A DNA stretch of 12,609 bases from CAITWF01 sp038231575 (GCA_038231575.1 JBBRLB010000158.1:1-12609), one strand, 5' to 3'; positions 1 to 7,715 are shown, numbered from the stretch's first letter. Made by a program: numbers and translations. Notes: a model not told the origin generated them from the sequence alone.

Positions 1-2
1 CT

Positions 3-44
3 GCGCCCGCTGCGATCGGCGTGCCTTATTCCAAGGAAAAGTGA
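3..44 (+). CDS. 3' end of an unidentified upstream gene (partial)
   Basis: The third forward frame is open from the window edge to a TGA at 42-44 and reads APAAIGVPYSKEK. The composition fits a real high-GC gene, and the ORF stops just before a large hairpin at 48-141, as expected at a gene end. Only 13 codons are visible, so no family can be named. It could also be a chance open frame. Confidence 0.35.
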   Translation, partial: APAAIGVPYSKEK

Positions 45-47
45 CTG

Positions 48-141
48 GCCGCAAAAAGGCGCAGCAGGCGTAAAAAAAGGAAATCGGATTCCTGTCTACC
101 GACTTGGTTTTCTTTTTGCGCCTTCTGCGCCTTTTTGCGGC
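48..141. repeat. Large palindrome (hairpin A), three-unit arms
   Basis: Bases 48-76 pair with 113-141 over 29 positions with one mismatch (C65/T124) and one G-U pair; the loop is 77-112. Each arm is three ~9-10-nt units of the type CTTTTTGCG / CTTCTGCGC / CTTTTTGCG. The loop holds AATCGGATT and CTTGGTTT, two words also present, in the opposite order, in the loop of the palindrome at 9697-9777. The right arm ends 9 bases before the GTG start at 151. It may also stop transcription of the upstream gene, but no T-run follows the stem. Confidence 0.85.
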
Positions 142-150
142 TATCTCCCT

Positions 151-675
151 GTGACCATCCAAGAACGCCTCGCCCAGCATCTCGGCAAAACCCCTGACAC
201 GTCGCGCGCGCTCTTCGTCGCGAAGACCGCCTCCATCACGGGCGACGTCACGCTCGGCGCGCAATCGAGCGTGTTCTACGGCGCGGTGCTGCGCGGTGAC
301 ATCGCGCGGATCGTGGTGGGCGAGGGGAGCAACATCCAGGATAACGCGATCGTCCACCTCGCCGACGATCTCGATGCGGTTATCGGCGCGTGGTGCACCA
401 TCGGCCACGCGGCGATCGTGCACGCGTGCACCGTTGAGGATGAATGCCTCATCGGCATGGGCGCGACCGTCCTCGACGGCGCGCGCGTCGGGGCGCGCAG
501 TCTGGTCGGCGCCAACTCGCTCGTGCCGCAAGGCATGATCGTGCCGCCGGGATCGATGGTCTACGGGTCACCCGCAAAAGTCGTGCGCGCGCTCACGGCC
601 GACGAGCAGGCGGGCCTGAAGCGCTGGGCGGAAAAATATGTCGCCGTCGCGAAAGCGCACGCAGGGTTGAAGTAG
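151..675 (+). CDS. Gamma-class carbonic anhydrase-like hexapeptide protein
   Basis: This is a 174-residue left-handed beta-helix protein of the YrdA/PaaY/CamH branch of gamma carbonic anhydrases. It is probably a cytoplasmic trimer with a metal at each subunit interface. Visible hallmarks are VLRGD (46-50) with Arg48 and Asp50, NIQD (61-64), and the three expected metal ligands His69, His86 and His91. The LIGMGATVLDG block (100-110) and YGSPAKVVR (138-146) are also present. Hexapeptide repeats span about residues 28-135 and a C-terminal helix follows. The start is GTG at 151; there is no upstream ATG in a sensible place and no clear Shine-Dalgarno sequence. Length is typical. Carbonic anhydrase activity is unproven for many members, and a CoA-thioester or carnitine-related role (CaiE/PaaY-like) is possible. 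Confidence 0.88.
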   Translation: MTIQERLAQHLGKTPDTSRALFVAKTASITGDVTLGAQSSVFYGAVLRGDIARIVVGEGSNIQDNAIVHLADDLDAVIGAWCTIGHAAIVHACTVEDECLIGMGATVLDGARVGARSLVGANSLVPQGMIVPPGSMVYGSPAKVVRALTADEQAGLKRWAEKYVAVAKAHAGLK

Positions 676-698
676 GTCCGGTCAAAGACCGGACCTAC
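672..698. other. Perfect 12-bp stem with 3-nt loop at gene end
   Basis: GTAGGTCCGGTC (672-683), loop AAA, GACCGGACCTAC (687-698). The stem begins inside the last codon and stop of the carbonic anhydrase gene and ends 39 bases before the next start. No T-tract follows (CTTGTTG), so it is not a standard rho-independent terminator. It could be an mRNA 3'-end stabiliser, attenuator or small dispersed repeat. Confidence 0.7.
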
Positions 699-737
699 CT
701 TGTTGCTCGACGCTTGCTCGCGGCGTCGCGCGTCGCC

Positions 738-2450
738 ATGAACGCGCGCATGAATCCCTGCGCGTTTCCCGCCTTGGTGGTGCTGTTGAGCGTGACGAGT
801 TTGGGCGGCGCGCCCGCCGCACTGGCGCAAGCCGACTACGATGTGATTTTGCGCCACGGCACGATTTACGATGGCAGCGGCGGCAAACCGTTCGCGGGCG
901 ACATCGCGCTCAAAGCCGATCGGATCGCGGCGGTCGGCGATCTCACCAGCAAGCGCGCGACGAAGGAAATCGACGCCACCGGCCTCGCGGTGGCGCCCGG
1001 GTTCATCAACATGCTCAGTCAGTCGCAGATTGCGCTTCAGCACGATGGCCGTTCCCAAGGCGAGATTCGTCAAGGGGTGACGCTGGAGGTGATGGGCGAG
1101 GGCGCGGCGATGGGACCGCTCAACGCCGAGATGAAGGCGGAGCTGGTCGCGATGCAGGGCGACATAAAATATCCGGTGGACTGGACGACGCTCGGCGAAT
1201 TCCTCGCGCAGCTCGAACGGCACGGCGTGTCGTGCAACGTGGCCTCGTTCGTCGGCTTGGGTGGCGTGCGGGAGCACGAGCTCGGCAAGACCAACCGCCC
1301 GCCCACGGCCGACGAATTGGCGCGCATGCAGGCGCTCGTGTGCGCGGCGATGGAGGAGGGTGCGATGGGGGTGAGTTCCGGAATGATCTACGTTCCCGGG
1401 GTTTTCGCCAAGACGGACGAAATCATCGCCCTCTGTCGGGCGGCGGCACCCTATGGCGGCATCTACATTTCGCATATGCGCAGCGAGGGCGATCGACTGG
1501 TCGAGTCGCTCGACGAATTGATCACGATCGCGCGCGAGGCGCACATCCCGGCGGAAGTGTTTCACCTGAAAATGTCCGGTCAGTCGAATTGGCCCAAGTT
1601 CGACACCGTCGTGGAACACATCGAAGCGGCGCGCGCCGCCGGGCTCAAAATCACGACCGATATGTATAATTATCCAGCGGGCTCCACGGGCCTGGACGCG
1701 GCCATGCCACCCTGGGTGCAGGAAGGCGGCTACAAAGCATGGGCGGCGCGCCTCCGCGACCCGGCGGTGCGCGAGCGCGTCCGCCGCGAGATGAACGATC
1801 CGCAGGCCAAATGGGAAAATTACTTCCTGGCTCCCGGCTCGCCGGAAAAAATCCTACTCGTCGGCTTCAAGAACGACGCCCTCAAGATTTACACCGGCAA
1901 AACCCTCGGCGCAGTCGCGAAATTGCGCGGCAAATCGCCCGAGGATACCGCGATGGATTTGGTGATCGAGGACGGCAGCCGGGTGACGTGTGTCTATTTC
2001 CTGATGAGCGAGGAGAACGTGAAGAAGCAAATCGCGCTGCCGTGGATGGCGTTTTGTTCGGACTCCGCGTCGATGGCCGCGGAGGGAGTCTTTTTGAAGT
2101 CGAGCACCCATCCGCGCGCCTACGGCAGTTTCGCGCGTCTGCTCGGAAAATACGTGCGGGACGAAAAAGTCATTCCGCTCGAGGAGGCGGTGCGGCGACT
2201 CTCGCTGTTCCCCGCGGAGAACTTGAAAATCAAGGAACGCGGGGCACTGCGGCCAGGCTATTTTGCGGACGTCGTGCTGTTCGATCCGGCCACGATTCAG
2301 GATCACGCGACCTACGACCAGCCGCACCAGTATGCGACCGGCATGATGCACGTGTTCGTGAACGGCGTGCAGGTGTTAAAGGACGGCGAGCACACCGGCG
2401 CGAAGCCGGGACGCTTCGTGCGCGGGCCGGGCTGGAAGTCGAAGGCCTGA
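738..2450 (+). CDS. Exported N-acyl-D-amino-acid deacylase (D-aminoacylase), amidohydrolase superfamily
   Basis: The product is 570 residues from ATG 738 (a second ATG at 750 is equally plausible). Either start gives a signal peptide: a hydrophobic stretch at about 10-28 with likely cleavage after ALA (28-30). The frame is open further upstream but overlaps the preceding gene, so the long version is unlikely. The family hydrolyses N-acyl-D-amino acids. Landmarks are the N-terminal beta-sandwich strand VILRHGTIYDGSGG (36-49), VAPGFIN (85-91), His246 in ISHMRSEGD, His276 in VFHLKMSG and Asp442 in CSDSAS. The C-terminal beta-sandwich return runs from about 500 (GALRPGYFADVVLFDP) to HVFVNGVQV (538-546). 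The HxH usually found after PGFID is absent (NMLSQSQ), and the usual Cys ligand appears to be replaced by Glu in VMGEG (118-122). Its partial overlap in activity with D-peptide or peptidoglycan turnover is inference. Confidence 0.87.
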   Translation: MNARMNPCAFPALVVLLSVTSLGGAPAALAQADYDVILRHGTIYDGSGGKPFAGDIALKADRIAAVGDLTSKRATKEIDATGLAVAPGFINMLSQSQIALQHDGRSQGEIRQGVTLEVMGEGAAMGPLNAEMKAELVAMQGDIKYPVDWTTLGEFLAQLERHGVSCNVASFVGLGGVREHELGKTNRPPTADELARMQALVCAAMEEGAMGVSSGMIYVPGVFAKTDEIIALCRAAAPYGGIYISHMRSEGDRLVESLDELITIAREAHIPAEVFHLKMSGQSNWPKFDTVVEHIEAARAAGLKITTDMYNYPAGSTGLDAAMPPWVQEGGYKAWAARLRDPAVRERVRREMNDPQAKWENYFLAPGSPEKILLVGFKNDALKIYTGKTLGAVAKLRGKSPEDTAMDLVIEDGSRVTCVYFLMSEENVKKQIALPWMAFCSDSASMAAEGVFLKSSTHPRAYGSFARLLGKYVRDEKVIPLEEAVRRLSLFPAENLKIKERGALRPGYFADVVLFDPATIQDHATYDQPHQYATGMMHVFVNGVQVLKDGEHTGAKPGRFVRGPGWKSKA

Positions 2451-2461
2451 CCGCGCGGCGC

Positions 2462-2974
2462 CTATGCGCGCTCGAGTTCGAAAAACGTGTAGCGGAAATT
2501 GGCGTCGGCGCTTTCGCGTCGTGAGATCTCTCGCCACGCGAGGTGCCGCCACTCCGGCATCAACGTGTCGCCGGGCACCTCCGCGTGCACGAGCGTGAGG
2601 TGGAGTCGTGTGGGACGATCCAGCAGCAGCGCTTCCGCGTAAATGCGCTCGCCGCCGCAGATCATGATTTCGCCCGGCAACGTCTCGGCTAGCGCGAGCG
2701 CCTCGCTGAGTGACGCCGCCACCCGCACGCCTTCACGCGTGAGCGCCCGGTTGCGCGTGATGACGACTGGCCGACGGCCATCGAGCGCGGCGCGCGGCCA
2801 GGTTTCAAAACACACCCGTCCGAGCACGACGATTTGTCCCGCCGTCTCGTCGTGGAAATATTTCAGGTCCTCCGGGATGCGCCACGGCAGCCGGCCGTCG
2901 CGTCCGATCACGCGATTCTCCGAGCAGGCGACGATGAGGTGGAGCAGCTTGGGCACAGGCGGACAGCCAGACAA
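2462..2974 (-). CDS. folA: Dihydrofolate reductase
   Basis: A 170-residue protein that reduces dihydrofolate with NADPH for one-carbon and thymidylate metabolism in the cytoplasm. Seen directly: the N-terminal strand LLHLIVACSENRVIGRDGRL, LPW (29-31), and PEDLKYF (34-40), in which Asp36 fits the catalytic acid. The Rossmann-like NADPH segments GRVCFETWP and PVVITRN, and the ICGGERIY motif, are all present and in the expected order. The ATG at 2974 gives four to six residues more than most homologues; a GTG at codon 7 is an alternative start. It converges on the deacylase gene with 11 bp between stops, and diverges from ald across a palindrome-filled 109-bp gap. Confidence 0.95.
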   Translation of the reverse strand: MSGCPPVPKLLHLIVACSENRVIGRDGRLPWRIPEDLKYFHDETAGQIVVLGRVCFETWPRAALDGRRPVVITRNRALTREGVRVAASLSEALALAETLPGEIMICGGERIYAEALLLDRPTRLHLTLVHAEVPGDTLMPEWRHLAWREISRRESADANFRYTFFELERA

Positions 2975-2979
2975 GGTTC

Positions 2980-3071
2980 ACCACGAAATACACGAAAAAC
3001 ACGAAACCCTGATCGGCGTTTGGAGTGTCGCCGGCCGTTATTCTTTGCGTGTATTTCGGGTGTTTCGTGGT
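2980..3071. repeat. Large palindrome (hairpin B) between folA and ald
   Basis: Bases 2980-3006 pair with 3045-3071 over 27 positions with four mismatches. The left arm is three units ACCACGAAAT / ACACGAAAA / ACACGAAAC, and the right arm is the imperfect reverse complement. The loop is 3007-3044. It fills most of the divergent intergenic region and ends 12 bases before the ald ATG, so any promoters for folA and ald must lie in or beside it. Architecture matches hairpins A and C while sequence differs. Confidence 0.82.
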
Positions 3072-3083
3072 TCTATCTCGGCC

Positions 3084-4172
3084 ATGACAATCGGAGTTCC
3101 TAAAGAAATCAAAATCGGCGAGACGCGCGTCTCGATGACCCCCAGCCTTTGCCGCCGTTGCGTTTCGCTCGGCGCGAAAGTGCTCATCCAGAAATCCGCG
3201 GGTATCACCGCCGGCTTCACCGACGACGAATATCGTGCCGCGGGGGGCACGCTCGTCGGCGATGCCGCCAAGGTCTGGCGTGCCGCGGACCTCATCCTGA
3301 AGGTGAAGGAACCGCTTCCGGCTGAATACGGCTCGCTGCGCGACGGCCAGACGCTGTTCACCTACCTGCACCTCGCCGCGGGCCCGCAGCTCGCGAAGGT
3401 CCTGCTCGAGAAAAACATTCTCGGCATCTCCTACGAGACGGTCGAAGGTGCGGACGGCAGTTTCCCGTTGCTCAAGCCGATGTCGCAGATCGCCGGCCGG
3501 CTCTCGATTCAGATCGGGGCGTATTTTCTCCAGTCGCAGCACGGCGGTTCGGGAGTGCTGCTCGGCGGCATCCCCGGCACGATGCCGGGCCACGTGGTCG
3601 TCGTCGGCGCGGGGAACTCCGGCGCGCACGCCGTCCAGATGGCGGCGGGCATGGGCGCGCGCGTCACGGTGCTGGATCTCGACACGCGCAAACTCGAGGC
3701 CCTCGATACCGAATATCGCGGACGCATCGTCACGCTGATGTCAAACCCAGCCAACATCGAGGCCGAGGTGGCCGATGCGGATTTGCTGATCGGCGCCGTG
3801 CTCATCCCCGCCGCGAAGGCGCCGATCGTCGTGTCGAAAAAGACCGTGGCGAAGATGCGCCCGGGCAGCGTCATCGTCGACATCGCGATCGATCAAGGCG
3901 GCTGCATCGAGAGCATCCGGCCGACGTCGCACAAGAATCCCGTCTACGGGCAACACGGCGTGATCCACTACGCGGTGCCGAACATGCCCGCGCTCGTGGG
4001 CCGCACCTCGACTCTCGGCCTCACGCAGGCGACCGAGCCCTATGTCGCGATGCTCGTGCAAAAAGGCGTCGAGCGCGCCCTCGCCGAACACAAGGGTCTC
4101 GCCCGCGGCGTCAACACCCGCGGCGGCAAGATCACTTACGACGCGGTGGCGAAGGCGCTGGGCTACGCGTGA
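3084..4172 (+). CDS. ald: Alanine dehydrogenase
   Basis: A 362-residue cytoplasmic enzyme that interconverts L-alanine with pyruvate and ammonium using NAD. Start ATG 3084 gives the conserved N-terminus MTIGVPKEIK; the frame is open further upstream but only through the repeat. Key residues match the family: Arg15, Lys75 (VKEP), His96 (YLHLA), the nucleotide-binding GAGNSG (175-180) with Asp198 at the end of the next strand favouring NAD, Asp270 (IDQGG) and NMPALVGRTST (300-310). Full length. Its stop codon overlaps the GTG of the next gene (GTGA, 4169-4172), indicating translational coupling. It could serve alanine catabolism, which fits loosely with the peptide- and D-amino-acid-directed enzymes nearby (inference). 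Confidence 0.97.
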   Translation: MTIGVPKEIKIGETRVSMTPSLCRRCVSLGAKVLIQKSAGITAGFTDDEYRAAGGTLVGDAAKVWRAADLILKVKEPLPAEYGSLRDGQTLFTYLHLAAGPQLAKVLLEKNILGISYETVEGADGSFPLLKPMSQIAGRLSIQIGAYFLQSQHGGSGVLLGGIPGTMPGHVVVVGAGNSGAHAVQMAAGMGARVTVLDLDTRKLEALDTEYRGRIVTLMSNPANIEAEVADADLLIGAVLIPAAKAPIVVSKKTVAKMRPGSVIVDIAIDQGGCIESIRPTSHKNPVYGQHGVIHYAVPNMPALVGRTSTLGLTQATEPYVAMLVQKGVERALAEHKGLARGVNTRGGKITYDAVAKALGYA

Positions 4173-5977
4173 ACCCTGCCGGCCGGAAAATCGGGGTGCT
4201 CGCCGTGCTCGCGCTGGCGGCGATCCCGGTGGCGCTGGCGAAGGACACGTGGCTGCGCGTCACCGAGCCCGAGTTCACGCTGATCACGTCGTTGCCGGAA
4301 AAAGGCGCGACCGTGTGGGCGAACGAATTCGCCCAATACGTGGCGGCGCTGCGCAGTTATTTCCGGAACGGCGATCGCGCGCTCCCGCCGCTGACGATCG
4401 TGATCTTCGCCCGCGATCGTGATTTCGAAAAATACCGTCCCCTCGGCGCCAACGGTAAACCGCAGGAGGTCACCGGCTTTTTCTGCCGTCACCAATCCTG
4501 GGCCGTGGCCGGCCTCGCGGGGGCGGACGCCTCGGCCAGCGTGCGGCACACCGTGTTTCACGAGGGCGTCCATTGGTTTTTGAGTTTTCAGAATCAGGTG
4601 AATCCTGTCTGGTTGGACGAAGGCCTCGCCGAGGTGTTCTCGACCTTCGCCACGACCAAGACGCAGGCCGAGTGGGGACGCGCGATCGAGAATCACGTGG
4701 CACTGCTGCGCAGTGAAGCGGTGCCGATCGAGGAGGTCCTGTTTACGGCGCACGCGGATTTGTTTGGCGACGATTCGCTGCGGACGGGCCTGGTTTACGC
4801 GAAGTCGTGGGCGTTCGTGCATTTCCTCATCTACGGCAAACACGACCTCCCGCGCGGGGCGCTGAGCAATTATGCCGACCTCATGCAACGGGGCGTCGCG
4901 GGGGAAGAGGCCTTTCGCCGCGCCTTCGGGAAAAGCTATCGCGACATGGACCGGCTCCTCGATGGGTATTTGCGCGGCGGCCATTATTTCATCACGAGCC
5001 AGCCGCTCAGCAAAATTGAAGCGCCGAAGGTCGAGCCGGCGGCCGCCCTGGACGTGGAGGACGCGCTGGCGCGCCTGGCGCTGGTCGGCCGTCGTTGGTC
5101 GCAGGCGGCGGAACATGCGCGCGCCGCGATTGCCCTGAACGACGCCGATCCCCGCGGACACGAGGCGCTCGGCTTTGCGCTGCAGGAGGGCGGCGACCCG
5201 ACGGCGGGACTGGCGGAATTCGCCCTCGCGAAGCAGCACGGCTCGCGGGATTTCGCGCCGTATTTTGAACTGGCCTGCGCCGCCCAAAACGCCGGCGCCG
5301 ATCCCGCGGGCGGGGTGACGCTGTCGGCGGCCGACGCCCGGCTCATCGCCAACAACTACGAGAAGGCGATCAATCTCAACCCACGTTTCGTCCTGGCGTT
5401 TCAAAATCTCGCGGGTGTCATCGGGCTGGCGGAACCATGGGGCGAAACCGATCGGCAGTTTCTCGATGCGGGCCAGCACCTCTTTCCGCGCGACGCGATG
5501 ATCCGGATTGGCCGGGCGGTGCTGATGAAACGGGCCGGCGATGATGCCGCCGCCCGGACCGAACTCGATCAGGTGCTGGCCATGGGAGGCGACGCGCCGG
5601 CGAACGCCCGCGGCTATGCCCGCCGGCTCGACGATGCTTGGGAGCACCACGATGTCCTCGAGCAAATCAACCGGCTGGGTGCCGAGCAGAAATATGCCGA
5701 AGCCGTGGCGTTCATCGACGACCGGTTGGAGCATGGCGTGTCGGCGGCGCTGCGCGGGCAGCTAATCATGATGCGGCCCGAGTTGGAGGCGGCGGTGCTG
5801 GCGCAGAATATCCAAAGCGCTCTGGCGGATCAACAATGGGCCGAGGCGCGCCGGCTCTGCCGGGAGGTAGTGGCTTCTCGCGCCCCCCTGCAAATGCGCC
5901 AGCAGGCGCAGCGCACGCTCGACGAGTTGGATCGCAAAAAACTCGGGCTCGATAAAAGCGCCGCGGGTGATCATTGA
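4169..5977 (+). CDS. Exported zinc metallopeptidase-like protein (DUF1570-like) with TPR region
   Basis: A 602-residue protein starting at GTG 4169, overlapping the ald stop by 4 bp. Residues 7-24 form a hydrophobic signal sequence ending ALA, so it is probably exported. A gluzincin signature is present: HEGVH (131-135, of HExxH type) followed by the third-ligand helix LDEGLAEVFSTF (149-160, Glu151). About 16 residues separate the two motifs. Residues ~285-400 look like tetratricopeptide repeats (for example the helix pairs around 290-345 with SQAAEHARAAIAL), with further helical repeat material to ~590. I recognise the architecture from planctomycete and verrucomicrobial proteins annotated DUF1570 or peptidase MA-like; no substrate is known to me. 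It sits in an operon with ald and psuG. Confidence 0.72.
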   Translation: MNPAGRKIGVLAVLALAAIPVALAKDTWLRVTEPEFTLITSLPEKGATVWANEFAQYVAALRSYFRNGDRALPPLTIVIFARDRDFEKYRPLGANGKPQEVTGFFCRHQSWAVAGLAGADASASVRHTVFHEGVHWFLSFQNQVNPVWLDEGLAEVFSTFATTKTQAEWGRAIENHVALLRSEAVPIEEVLFTAHADLFGDDSLRTGLVYAKSWAFVHFLIYGKHDLPRGALSNYADLMQRGVAGEEAFRRAFGKSYRDMDRLLDGYLRGGHYFITSQPLSKIEAPKVEPAAALDVEDALARLALVGRRWSQAAEHARAAIALNDADPRGHEALGFALQEGGDPTAGLAEFALAKQHGSRDFAPYFELACAAQNAGADPAGGVTLSAADARLIANNYEKAINLNPRFVLAFQNLAGVIGLAEPWGETDRQFLDAGQHLFPRDAMIRIGRAVLMKRAGDDAAARTELDQVLAMGGDAPANARGYARRLDDAWEHHDVLEQINRLGAEQKYAEAVAFIDDRLEHGVSAALRGQLIMMRPELEAAVLAQNIQSALADQQWAEARRLCREVVASRAPLQMRQQAQRTLDELDRKKLGLDKSAAGDH

Positions 5978-5984
5978 GACAGCC

Positions 5985-6899
5985 ATGTCTGCCGATATTT
6001 ATGTTTCGCCCGAAGTCGCCGCGGCGTTGAGCGCGCAGCGGCCCGTCGTCGCGCTCGAGTCCACGCTCATCACCCACGGCCTGCCGCATCCGGCGAACGT
6101 CGAGACGGCGCTCGCGATGGAGGCGGCGGTGCGGGCGGGTGGAGCCGTGCCCGCGACCATTGCCGTGCTCGCCGGAAAAATTACCGTCGGGATCGCTCGC
6201 GCCGACATCGAGCGGCTCGCGACGCAGCCGGCCGGGAGCGTGCGCAAATGTTCGCGGCGCGACCTGCCGATCGCGGTGGCGCGGCACGAGGATGCGGCGA
6301 CGACCGTGGCGGGCACGATGATCGTGGCGCACCTGGCGGGGATTCGGGTGTTCGCGACGGGTGGGATCGGCGGCGTGCATCGCGGCGCGCCGTTCGATGT
6401 GTCGGCGGACTTGCTCGAGCTCGGTCGCACGCCCGTCGCGGTGGTTTGCTCCGGCGCCAAATCCATTCTGGATCTGCCGCTCACGCTCGAGGTCCTCGAG
6501 ACGCAAGGGGTGCCCGTGATCGGTCTCGGCACGACCACGCTGCCGGCGTTTTATGCGCGCAGCAGCGGCCTGCCCGTCGATGTGACGATCCAGACCGCGG
6601 CGGAGGCGGCACAGATCATCGTGGCGGCACAGCGGCTCGGCGCGCAGCACGGCCTGCTCGTGACCGTGCCCGTGCCGGAGCAGGACGCGATGCCGGCGGA
6701 GAAAATGGAAGACGCGATCCGGCGGGCGACCGACGAGGCCGCGGCCCAAAATATTCACGGCAAGGCGGTGACGCCCTTCGTCCTCGGGCGGGTGGCCGAG
6801 TTAACCGAGGGTGAATCACGCCGCGCGAATATTGCGCTGCTCGTGAATAACGCGCGCGTCGCCGCGGAAATCGCGGTGGCGCTGCGTGCCTTGGGGTAG
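5985..6899 (+). CDS. psuG: Pseudouridine-5'-phosphate glycosidase
   Basis: A 304-residue enzyme that splits pseudouridine 5'-phosphate into uracil and ribose 5-phosphate during RNA-nucleoside salvage. Seen: VALESTLITHGLPHP (22-36, Glu25), SVRKCSRRD with Lys88 (the expected Schiff-base lysine), FATGGIGGVHRGA (123-135), FDVSADLLEL (137-146), CSGAKSILDLP with Lys159, and LLVNNARV with Asn289 near the C-terminus. ATG 5985 is chosen over an in-frame GTG at 5967, which would overlap the preceding gene. The ATG lies 7 bases after that gene's TGA, so it is the third gene of the ald operon. No psuK kinase or nucleoside transporter gene is in the window, so the usual partner must be elsewhere or absent. 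Confidence 0.95.
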   Translation: MSADIYVSPEVAAALSAQRPVVALESTLITHGLPHPANVETALAMEAAVRAGGAVPATIAVLAGKITVGIARADIERLATQPAGSVRKCSRRDLPIAVARHEDAATTVAGTMIVAHLAGIRVFATGGIGGVHRGAPFDVSADLLELGRTPVAVVCSGAKSILDLPLTLEVLETQGVPVIGLGTTTLPAFYARSSGLPVDVTIQTAAEAAQIIVAAQRLGAQHGLLVTVPVPEQDAMPAEKMEDAIRRATDEAAAQNIHGKAVTPFVLGRVAELTEGESRRANIALLVNNARVAAEIAVALRALG

Positions 6900-6902
6900 G
6901 GC

Positions 6903-7013
6903 GCGCTATTCCCGACGCGCCGCCCGGGAGATTCGGTAAGTCAGCGCGCTCGCGCGCGCCCAACCTCGCGTGCGCAAGCGGGTGGCCGACGCGGCGGATT
7001 AAGGATCATCCGC
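6903..7013. repeat. Dispersed small repeat, copy 1
   Basis: Two words found again near 10 kb: GCGCTATTCCCGACGC (6903-6918) and GCGGATTAAGGATCATCCG (6994-7012). The second folds into an 8-bp stem with one mismatch and an AGGA loop. It lies in the convergent gap between psuG and the cyclophilin gene. The copy at 9996-10062 differs by two bases in the first word and one in the second; the spacing between words differs. Confidence 0.6.
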
Positions 7014-7066
7014 GCGAGCTTCAGACGGCACCCGTCTTCGACCAGCGTTTACGCAATCCCCACTCA

Positions 7067-7090
7067 CGCCGGTGAGAGACCGGCGCTATT
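7067..7090 (+). terminator. Weak candidate terminator between convergent genes
   Basis: CGCCGGT (7067-7073), loop GAGAG, ACCGGCG (7079-7085), followed by CTATT and then TTA, the cyclophilin stop codon on the other strand. The 7-bp GC-rich stem with a short T-rich run could end psuG transcription on the plus strand. The T-run is interrupted, so the call is tentative. Confidence 0.35.
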
Positions 7091-7606
7091 TTAGGCCGGC
7101 ACGATCTCGACACTCTTCACCTCGATGCGCTCGATCGGGGTGCTCTTCTCGCCGCCGCCGCCGCTCTTGGTCGGGACATTGGCGATCTTATCAAGGACGT
7201 CGTCGCCCGCGATGACCTTGCCGAACGCGGTGTATTGATTGTCGAGAAACTTGGCGTCGCCGTGGACGATGAAAAACTGGCAGCCGGCTGAATCGGGGCT
7301 CGCCGAGCGCGCCGCCGAGAGGACACCGCGCACATGCGGGCGGTTGTTGAACTCCGCCTTCACCTTGTAGCCCGGGTCGCCCGTGCCGGGGATCCCGCGC
7401 GCGCCGGCCTTGGTGTTGGGGCAGCCGCCCTGGATCATGAAACCCTTGATCACGCGGTGAAACGCGGTGCCGTTATAAAAACCTTCGCGCGCGAGTTTCT
7501 TGAAATTCTCGACGTGCTTGGGGGCGACATCGGACCAGAACTCGAGGGTCATGTCTCCGTAGGAGGTGTGAAGGACGGCGTTTTCTTTGGCGACAGGAGT
7601 GCTCAT
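7091..7606 (-). CDS. Cyclophilin-type peptidyl-prolyl cis-trans isomerase
   Basis: A 171-residue protein catalysing proline isomerisation during folding. Core motifs in order: VLHTSYGDMTLEFW, ENFKKLAREGFYNGTAFHRVI (catalytic Arg in FHRV), KGFMIQGGCPN, a GTGDPGYKVKAEF insertion of the bacterial single-domain type, CQFFIVHGDAKFLDNQYTAFGKV, and a C-terminal IERIEVKSVEIV strand. The ATG at 7606 is preferred over one at 7651, because the extra 15 residues have no counterpart in the family. No signal peptide, so cytoplasmic. The 109-bp gap to the divergent formamidase-like gene must hold both promoters; I see no convincing -35/-10 pair there. Confidence 0.94.
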   Translation of the reverse strand: MSTPVAKENAVLHTSYGDMTLEFWSDVAPKHVENFKKLAREGFYNGTAFHRVIKGFMIQGGCPNTKAGARGIPGTGDPGYKVKAEFNNRPHVRGVLSAARSASPDSAGCQFFIVHGDAKFLDNQYTAFGKVIAGDDVLDKIANVPTKSGGGGEKSTPIERIEVKSVEIVPA

Positions 7607-7715
7607 GGGACGGGCAGCGAACCGCCGCGCTTCGGGCGCGGCAAGAACCAATTTGGCATGCCGGGTGCAACGGAAGATCGTGCCCCGATCGACGGAATCG
7701 CTTTAGCTCAACATC

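Noticed and set aside
444..737. Upstream extension of the D-aminoacylase frame to 444
   Set aside because: Overlaps the carbonic anhydrase gene and would bury the signal peptide; ATG 738 or 750 is far more plausible.
561..1619. Long minus-strand ORF (352 codons) opposite the D-aminoacylase gene
   Set aside because: Arg/His-rich shadow frame typical of high-GC DNA, with no recognisable domain; the plus strand is clearly a full amidohydrolase.
4163..5734. 523-codon minus-strand ORF opposite the metallopeptidase/TPR gene
   Set aside because: Low-complexity Arg-rich translation and no motifs; the plus strand has a signal peptide, HEGVH and TPRs and is coupled to ald.
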